Shown: piece after piece, positions 25,601-34,600 of the stretch
How positions within the stretch are numbered: the first letter of the stretch is position 1
How the letters are laid out: every line of letters begins with the position of its first letter
From: Auriscalpium vulgare
Taxonomy: Eukaryota > Basidiomycota > Agaricomycetes > Russulales > Auriscalpiaceae
Direction: 5' to 3'
Assembly: GCA_019915015.1 (NCBI GenBank)
Contig: JAHBBC010000001.1
Span: forward strand, 4,154,001 to 4,218,000
DNA length: 64,000 nt
The notes under the pieces: model-generated
Databases searched by the model: none
What the model saw: only the letters and a program-made list of their open reading frames with translations
Told to the model about the DNA's origin: nothing
Made by a program: the position numbers and the translations under genes

Positions 25601-28600
25601 CGACGTACCTCCTACCACCGCCCGACTCAATACTGTCGACCACGGATTTAATCGCGCGACGCGCTGTCGCACTACAGAAGCGCCGCACCCAGCTCCGCAC
25701 ACTCCACTCGAAGGTGTTCGACAAGCGGCGGCACGATACTCTAATTTTCGAGCGCGACCACGAAGTGTCGATCAAGAATTACGGCTTCCAACGAGGGGAC
25801 CTCGTCCTGGTGCGCTTCACGCAGTTCGAGAAATCGCTCGACCGCAAGATGCTGCCCCGTTACGACGGTCCGTTCATCGTAATCGGACGGCGACGCGGCG
25901 GACCGTACGTCCTGTGCGACATGCACGGGGCGGTCTTTGACAGGCCCACAGCGGAGTTTCGCGTCATTCCGTACTTCGCGCGACCGCACATCACGCTACC
26001 TCCGCTGCCGGAGTTCATTGACATACCCGCCAGGCGACTAAACGAACTCCTCGGGCAGCCTGACGTCGACGCCCAAACACAGGAATCACGCAGCATCGAC
26101 AGCGACGCGTCGGACACCGCGAGCAACAGCGCAGAAGACGGCAGTGTCACCTGACAGGCCCTGTACCGCTGCTGGGGTCAGCAGTCTCAGTCGGGGGGAG
26201 GATGCGACGAGACGAGACTAGGAGGCACGCTAAGGAGATACACCACGGACAGTACATTGACCCTACTGATTTAACTTATTTTTCTTCCTCCTTTGTGGTG
26301 AGGGAGCACTAAAATTCTATTTTAAGAGCACATGCAGGTGGACAGCACACGAGAATCAAGAAAGGTAGCAGAGGTACGCTACGCAAGAAAAGGGAAAAGA
26401 AAACACGTTGAGCGGCCGGGTATCGTACAACTATAGAAGGGGAAAAGGACAGGGAAGGTCGGGAAAACTTACACTACTCGTCGACGTCCATGGCGACGGC
26501 CTCCGCGGAGGCAGCACCCTCCTCAGCAGCCGCCTCGCTGCTCTCCTCGTCCGTCGCAACTTCCCCGCCCTCGGCCACAGCGACGCCCGCGTCTTCTTCT
26601 TCCTCCTCATCCTCCGCATCGGCAGCACCGTCCGACGGTCGGTCGACCTCGTCGGGACCGTCGCTCTTGGCTGCGACTACGTCGTCCTCCTCGTCGTTGT
26701 CGTCTTCGCCCTCGTTGTCGTCTTCGCCCTCGTTCTCGTCTTCGCCCTCGTTCTCGTCTTCGTCCTCGTCCTCGCCTTCGTCATCCACGTCCTCGTCACC
26801 ATGGTCGGCCGCAGCGTCCGACGAACCCGCGACGGGAGCCGGGCTGGCACGACCCGAAGCGTGGTCGTCCTCCTCCTCGTCGGGACTCGGCGGCTGGTCG
26901 GGGACGGCGAGCTCGTCTTCGTCCTCGTCGGAGTCGGCGGGATCGCCCGGCGTCGAGGCGGCGACGGAACTCGGCGGGATGGTGGCAATGGCCGGCGAGT
27001 CGGGAGCGTGGGCAGCGCTAGGCCCGGCGATGGGGGAACCAGGCGGCGAGGGAGAGGGAGCAGCGTCGGAGCCGGGGACCTCGGACGTGTCCCGCGCCCC
27101 GTACCGATGAGTCAACTGCGCCCAGCGAAGGAGGAGGCGGTCGTGGCGGTGCGGCCAGGTGAGGAGGACGGTCCGACTGGCATCGAGCTCCGCCTGGACG
27201 AGGGCGATGGACTCGGCGCCCTCGGGGAAGCGGTCGGCAGCCGGGAGCGACTCGAACCGACCAACATCCGCGTCCACAGACGACAAGACCTCGGCCAGGA
27301 GCTCGCGGGCGCGGCGCGGGGGATCTGTGAAAGGGGACCAGAGTCGTCAGAAAGAGGACCGGCGAGAGACGGGGGAGCACCCACCCATGGAGTCGGCGGA
27401 CGCGAGCAGGTCCTCCAGCAGGCGGGCGGTGGACGACATCGCGGCGGCACGAGGTGCCGAGCGAGACCGCGGGGCACGAGAAGCAGCCCGCGAGCGGCCA
27501 GAACGCCCGCGGTTGGAGCGGGGAGGGGGAGCGAGCGGTCGCGTACCGTCCGCGAGCACGGCGCCGGAGCAGGATTTTCGCTGCGCGCGGCAGCGGATGC
27601 ACTTCGAGGGTCGGTGCGGCTTGAACTCGCACCGCTTGGGCCCGTGCTTGAAGTTCGTGGCACAGCGGGTGCACCGGGTGGCAGTCTGCGAAACGAGGGG
27701 CGTGAGCCAGAGCGGGTACAGCGGAAGGATGGCGCGACTTACCTTGAGGCGCTCGCCGGCGTAGCGCTCAGTGTTTGTGGGGCGGCGGTCCGACTTGTGG
27801 AACATCGCATCGCCGTCCTCGTCGACCGCCTCCGACAGCGAGTCGTCGAGGCCGACAGGAGGCGACGGCGACGAGGAGCTACGGCGGGAGAGGGCGGGCG
27901 CGACGGAGGCGGGGGTCAGACGGCCCCTTTTGGTGGGGCGACCACGGGCGGAGCGGGGGCGAGGCGGCGAACGGGGAGACGATGTAGGCGCGGGCGAGCG
28001 CGACGCGCGGCGCTTCCCCGCGACCTTGGCAGACACCGAAGCGGTCGACACATCGGTGCGCGCAGCGTGGCGCTCACCCCGAGCAGAACGAGGGGACGCA
28101 GGGGGTACAGCGCGCGGCAGCACAACCTCGACACGGTTGGCGGGCACGCGGCGAGCCTGTGAGCGCAGCCGGGGGCGTGTTAGCGGCGATACAGACAAGA
28201 CGGGAAGCTGACGCACCTTGGGGCGACCGGTACGAACTGGGCGAGTCTCCGCCTCCACGTCCCCTCCAGCAACGACAGCGGGCGGCGGAGTAGCGGCGGG
28301 TCGGGTAGGCGGCGGGGCGGACGCGGGGGCGTCGACGGCGTCCTCGTCCTCCTCCTCGTCATCGAGGGCCTGGTGCGGCGGACGGACGGCCTCCTCGAGG
28401 GCGTAGAAGCGCGCCCGCGCCGCAGCCGAGAATGTAACGCCGCGATCACGAGCGTCGTGGTAGGTGCGCTGAGCGGCGACAGACAACGAAGAGTTAGCGG
28501 GGTCGGCAAGGACTGTGAGAGCGGGCGCACCATGAACTGGCGGACTTGGGGCCGCAACAGAGCGAGCTGAGGCTCGGCGGTGGCGTCGCGAGCCATGCCC

Positions 28601-31600
28601 GCCAGCAAGGCGTGCTGGGCGTCCAGCAGCGCGCGGGTGGCAGCGGTGTCGGCGGCGGATGCGGCGTCCATGGGGAAAGGAATCGGGGTGTCGAGGGAGG
28701 GAGCGAGTGAGAGGGGAAGGAGGGAAGAAGGGCGACGGCGACTTCGCCACAGGCGCACGAACAATGGCGCGTGCGTGGGAGCGACCGGCCGCGTGGCCCG
28801 GCCAGAGCGCTGGTTTTGCCTCCGAGCGCCCACGACGCCGGGTCGATCCGCGATCTGATCAGCGATTGTTGATTTGATCCCGCGACATGCCCCGGACCGG
28901 TGCGGGACGCCACGCGCGGCTCCGACGCCACGTGGCGGGCACGTGTCGCTGGCACGAGCGAAATGGCACAAGTCGTGGGGGCCCGCCCCTCCCACGGGGC
29001 GCGACCACGGTACACTGGCGTCGCACAAGCGGGTAACGCGTCGCAAGTTCAATACTCGTATTGGGAGGCATTCAACGACGTACATGCGGGCACAAGGCAC
29101 TACACTAACGCGGGCTCTTTCTTTCCCTTTATCTCCCGACGCTCCGACAGCGCGACGACGCTACAGCGTGGTAGGATCGTCACGCGGGATACGCCCCTGC
29201 TGAGTGAGGCGCCCCCGAGTCGCACCCCCGCCTCGACGACCACGGTGCGCGTTTTGCCAACCCATCGGGACTGCGCGGAACGTCACGACCTCGTCCAAGA
29301 ACATCGTCGGGTCGCTGTGGACGTCGGCCAATAACTCGGTGGGGAGGTTCGACGCGAGGATAGCGCTCTCAATGGCGGTGCGCGCATGAAGACTGTCGAT
29401 AGTGGTGGACCACTGCAAGGCGTCGCGCAGATACGCGGCAGTGGCGGCCTCCAAGAACCCATCCGCAGAGTCAAAGGCGTCGGCATACGGACCCCAGCGA
29501 CCACGCGCGCGGCGGTCGTCGGGTCGCGCAAGTTGCGCGATGGTGCCGTAGATCGACGCCAAGGTCGCCACGGTCTCGGTGGTGTGGGTAATGAGCGTAT
29601 CGGACAGAGGGTGCGCAAGGGTACGCAGGAGGTCGGGGAGGGATATGCCGGTGGTCGAGTAGGAGAGGCGATGGACCTCGGACAGGAGGGCCTCTTCCCC
29701 GCCGTTCAGGCGCTGAAGAGCCGAAGCGCAAGCATTCATGCCGGCAATGAACTCCGCGTGGACTGTCGCGTCGATGCCCGCTCCGCGACCGGTGGGATGA
29801 GCGGCCAAGCAGAGCTCACCAAGGCTGCGACGGTACTGGGGAACGGACGTGCGGCCCGACTCAAATGCGGCCCACAGGGCGCCCTCGCAGAGGCGCGAGA
29901 GCTGGCGAGAGTGGTCGCGATTGTTCGGGAAGGTGAATCCAGCGATCGGGCGAACCGAAAATGTCGGGTCGAGAGGAGCGGACGTCGGAGGCGCGAGGTC
30001 GCTGATGAGGTTACCACCCCATTCAGCAAACGCGGCGCGCGACTCGGGGGACACAGTGAACAGCGTCTCGAAGACGGGGCTGACAATTGCCTGGACAAGA
30101 CGAAGGACGGATGGCTTCGCAGTGTTATACACTTCATTCTGGATAAGCGCGACACGGACGTGAGCGGGGATCGCAACGACAGCGCGAGGACTTACGTAGA
30201 GCGTAGCAACCTTGCGACCCCACTCCTCCCGAGCCAGAACCAGGGTCTCGACGGGAGCGGTCTCCAGGTCAATCGCGGGCGGAGTGAGGAGTAGCCCGAC
30301 AAGGGCGAAAGCACGCGCCTCAAGGGTGAAACTGGACGACATGGTCGGAGGCTGGGTCGCACGCACCGACCGCACTCGTTATGTAGGCCGTCGGAAACCC
30401 GCCGCGACCCGATATGCCGGGGTTTGGCCGGAGAATTTGCGTCTGAGGACAGGCGCAGATTTCAGTTGGGGGGAGGATGGCCAGTCACGAGCGACGAGGA
30501 GAAAGATAGGGATTTTCTCGGCGACGGGTGACCAGCCTGCGCAGGGTGCACGAGGAACAAGTAGCCAGAAGGGAGCGGGACAAGACAAAGTCAGAGCCGA
30601 CCACGCGCAACCGAATCCGCGATCCATCAGAACACGGTCGGAGACCGCGCGACGCTATGAGTCGCCCACGCAGCGAAACGCGACGATCATTGCTATGAGA
30701 CATCAGGGGCCACAGTTCTGTGCGATTCATGGCGGCCGGAGAGACCATTTACAGAAGGGGTACACTACTCGCGACTGCTCGCGATGTCGCTATCACTATC
30801 GCTGCGGTAATCCACTATCGCGCCGACATCGCCGACCACCACACGCTCCATCACAGCGACATTATCCCCGACACCCCCGGCGTCCACGGGATCGCCCTGC
30901 ATCTGCTCGTCGGAATCGACACCGCCGGCATCGTCGTCAACCAAGCCGACACCATCACCGGCGGGCAAGGCGGGGAGCCCCGACAATACACGATGGCGCA
31001 CAAAGGTCACCAAGAGGTTGTTCGTGTAAAGGTCGGGCTCGGTCGGGGCGGCTGGGAAATGGCGCAGAACGTATGCCGCAGTCACTGCGTACTCCAGGAA
31101 GAGTCGGGTTGCGTGCTCGAGGGAGAGGCAGGGGTCGCGAACGATGGCTAACAGGTAGGGAGCGTCGGCCCAAAGGGCTTGCAGATTGGCGACGTTCTCC
31201 GTAGCCCCAGCGAGCTCCTCGACGGTCTCGCGGTACACGGCCTCGAAACGAGCTAAAAGACGCGCACCCAGTCCGCCGAGGTTGCGACCGTACTGCGTGG
31301 GGGGCGAAATGGGCCAAGCGGTCGACTCGCGGGCGACGTAGTCGGGAAGGAAAGCGGTCCCACCACGCGAGTGGCGAATGGAGAGCGCGGAACATTCCAA
31401 GGCCTCTCGGAGGACGTACGCGACCCACGTCTGGTTGCCCAGGGGACGGTCATCGGGGATGGCGGCATGGAAAATGGCGAGCTCGCGCAAGTACGACGCG
31501 ACCGAGCACCCGCGTTTGCGAAACACGACCCAAAAGTTCTCCTCAACCAGCGTCGCGGTCAGCCGAACCTTGGGGGCGTCAAGTAGGTCGACCCGATCAA

Positions 31601-34600
31601 CAACGGAGGTCCACGGGTGCAGCTCGGTCGTAGGGAGCGGGGCGGGACGAAGAAAGCGCCCCGCCCACGAGCGGAAGCGATCCTCGACCTCGGGTACGAG
31701 GAGGATGGCGTTCTCGAGTATCGGCATGAGGATGCGCTCGGCGAGGGGGATGATCAGCCTGGGGTCGGAATCGGTGATGGATTCCTACAGCCGATGGGAG
31801 CGGACGGTTAGCGCGACAACGGGGCGGAAAAGAGGGGAACCGTACGATGACAGCCAACACCTCCTGTGCCCAACGCTCGCGCGATTCGATCGCTTCGGCG
31901 GCTGCTGCGAGCGGGAAGTCCGCGCTGGGGGCCCGACCCAGGTGGTACAGCAAGAGAGTACCGCGACGGTACGTGTGGGGAGACCAGGTCATGATGGTGT
32001 GTGGGGGGGGTTGGTTGGTCGGGCGGGCGGTGCGACGCTACCTGACGACTCATCGAGACGGCGCGAGGGAGCCTTTATCAGGAGGAGCCATCCGGGGATT
32101 CGCCGACTGAGGGCAGTCGGTAGCTCAGTTGGGGGGAGGATGATGGGACCCGCAGCGCTACAGGCACCGAAACGGACCAATCACACCGCTACACCAAGAC
32201 ACACACCCCCGAGACGCCCCACAGGCGTCGCGGCACCGGCACGACCACGGGACAGCACAAAGCGAGCGAGCGTCTGGGGAGGAGACGGAGAGCCGAGGTA
32301 GGGAGTCGGAACGGTCGGGCGCGGAACTTGGTAGGACGCGTAGGAGCGCAGACGCGTGGGAAGAGCTGACGAAGCAGCGGTATATAGACGCGATTCGACT
32401 TGTTGTAGGGACACTTTTGGACCTTGGGCCTACACCCGAGACTACACCTTTCATTCCTGCTTCACAGAGAGCATCGCACGACGCGACACAGCCAGACCAC
32501 TGGGCCGACACGATGACTTAACCCAGGAAACCGTAGCGACATCCGGGTCGCGCCACCTTTGCGATACTACGGGCTACGCTGCCCCGACTCAACCACAGAC
32601 TGGAGTGATACAGTGTGGTAGGTTTTATGACTGACGTTTATATTCTAGGATAGCTACTCGGACGGTGCAAGCGCAGGGACACAGGTCGGACGGTCGGACG
32701 GCAAGGGCGACGCCGCGACTAGGAAGGGCCAGCGGCGACAGATGGGAGGGTCGCATCGAATAGTGTGGGAGGAGACGCAACGTGCGACGGTCGAGCGGGA
32801 GCAGAGAGAGAGAGAGAGAGAGAGACGCCGGACGAGGGCAGGACCCGCGGGGTCCTGGGTGGGTTGTTCGGGGCACGGTCGCGACCTTGGGTTTCTTCCT
32901 CCGACCCACTACCTCTTGGGCCAGCGGTTGGCTGCTCGCTCCCTCCATTTCTATCGACGTTCCCGGGGCCTCCCCCAGGGTTCATCTCATCACCGCGCCG
33001 CTAACGCGCCGCTCTTCGAGCAGTCGCCAGGCGTCCCGCTCACGCGGGACAAATTCATACACGCCATACGCAGCGCGCTCTCCCGCGCCGGTCTGGAGTC
33101 CGGCGCCTTCTCAGGGCACAGCTTCCGCCGAGGCGCCGCTTCTGCCGCGGCATCGGCTGGGTTCTCCGACTACGAGATCCAGCTGCTAGGTCGCTGGCGA
33201 AGCGACGCCTACCGCCTGTACCTAGAGGTGGACCGGCCCAGGCTCGTCCACCTCTCGCGCGCCCTCCATGATGTGGCCCTCTCCCCAGGCACCGCTGCCG
33301 ACCCGCTGGGTTTCCGCGGCACCAACGTGTTGGCCTGACGCGTGCCCATCAGGGTTTCGCCGACGGTTCTCCGGGACCGCAATCCCATCACGTTGCCCCG
33401 CACACCACGTCCACGCAAAGTGGCGGGTACGCTCCTGAATTGCCTGGTACGCTCATAGCCGCCGCGTAGCGGCGACTTCTCTTTTCTTTCTCGATTTCGT
33501 TTACGCGCCTCAGCGCTTTTCTTATCTCTCTTATCTTTCATTCATTCTGCTATCTACTTGACTTTCTCTTATCTCGCAGAACAGGCATCGATGTTACAGT
33601 CAAAGGCTTTGGTTTGAGTAGGGGTCGATGCACGTGGCGCGCGCTCCGGCCGGCCCGTTGCTTTATACTTAGTTCCCTTTCTTCCTCCTCGTATATACCC
33701 CGGGCCTGCGGGTGGTGGCAGGACGTCCTCGTCTCTTACGCCCCGCTCGCAGGTAGGTTCACTATATTTTACCTAGTCCTCGTCTCTTACGCCCCGCTCG
33801 CAGTGCGATTTTTGTCCCACCCGCCATCCCTACGTACTTCTTACGTACATTGTACTCCTTCCCGCCGTTTCACGTCCCTCAGGAGTTGGCCTGACGCGTG
33901 CCCATCAGGGTTTCGCCGACGGTTCTCCGGGACCGCAATCCCATCACGTTGCCCCGCACACCACGTCCACGCAAAGTGGCGGGTACGCTCCTGAATTGCC
34001 TGGTACGCTCATAGCCGCCGCGTAGCGGCGACTTCTCTTTTCTTTCTCGATTTCGTTTACGCGCCTCAGCGCTTTTCTTATCTCTCTTATCTTTCATTCA
34101 TTCTGCTATCTACTTGACTTTCTCTTATCTCGCAGAACAGGCATCGACCTCCGGTATGACTCAGAAGGGCACAGGAGGTGGGACTCACTGGAGCTGGACG
34201 TGTAGGAAGTCCCAGCGCCCGAAGAGCGCGTGGACCCGTTCTGATAGAATCGACAGAGCGATCTCGCGCACGGCGTCGAAGCACCGCTTCGCGAGCATCG
34301 GCCAGTTGCTGCGGAAGTCAACGATGAGCGCGACCTTGGCAGGGAACGGTACGTTGTTCGGGAGCTCGCGCGTGATGGATCTGCACGAAGGCCATCAGAT
34401 ATAAAGGCTCAATATGATGTTATCAACACGCACCCAGCAATGCGGCTCCTCACTTCATCCAGATAGATCGGTTTCCGCAGCCTGCGCCCCGCGCTCGTAG
34501 CATCCTCATAGACGCCTTCGTCTTCGCTGTCCTGCAGATTACCTCGCGCCGCGGTCCAATCCGCTGCCGATCGTGGATCTGTCTTCAAAAATGGGACATA

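Larger units (their letters stand above)
18403..32992 (+). mobile_element. Large Ty3/gypsy retrotransposon with antisense gene module
   Basis: 14,590-bp element with 852-bp LTRs (TGATG...CATCA ends), a 4-bp TSD, gag-protease and pol ORFs in the usual Ty3 order (RT-RNase H-integrase), then about 6 kb of extra sequence before the 3' LTR. That extra part carries three minus-strand, intron-bearing genes and two additional polypurine-tract-like motifs. The LTRs look identical, including the length of a GA microsatellite, so insertion is recent. Inserted into the Ngaro recombinase gene. Confidence 0.92.
14482..34147 (+). mobile_element. Ngaro-like tyrosine-recombinase retrotransposon, copy 1
   Basis: Complete element with split direct repeats in the order A1 (14482), internal genes, B1, A2, B2 (ending 34147). 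This order is characteristic of Ngaro/PAT-type elements and not of LTR elements. It encodes a gag-like protein, RT-RNase H and a tyrosine recombinase, and no DDE integrase. B1 and B2 are identical by eye over 263 bp and A1/A2 over about 215 bp, so it is fairly young. There is no target-site duplication, as expected for recombinase-mediated insertion. It lies antisense in an intron of dynamin copy 3. A Ty3/gypsy element at 18403-32992 interrupts the recombinase gene, so this copy is no longer autonomous. Confidence 0.9.

Noticed and set aside
26408..28162. Plus-strand 584-codon ORF opposite the zinc-finger gene
   Set aside because: Composition (runs of Val/Leu/Phe opposite GAG/GAC repeats, then Arg/Gly) is the mirror of the acidic and basic minus-strand coding regions.
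30212..31204. Plus-strand 330-codon ORF after PPT copy 2
   Set aside because: Arg/His-rich composition typical of a shadow frame opposite the intron-bearing antisense genes; no domain.
32110..32135. GGTAGCTCAGTTGGGGGG as a tRNA D-arm
   Set aside because: Matches D-arm wording by chance; no acceptor, anticodon or T-arm around it. It is the polypurine tract.
14482..34147. Classifying the recombinase elements as DIRS1-type
   Set aside because: DIRS1 elements have inverted terminal repeats and an internal complementary region; here the repeats are direct and split (A1-B1A2-B2), which fits Ngaro/PAT.
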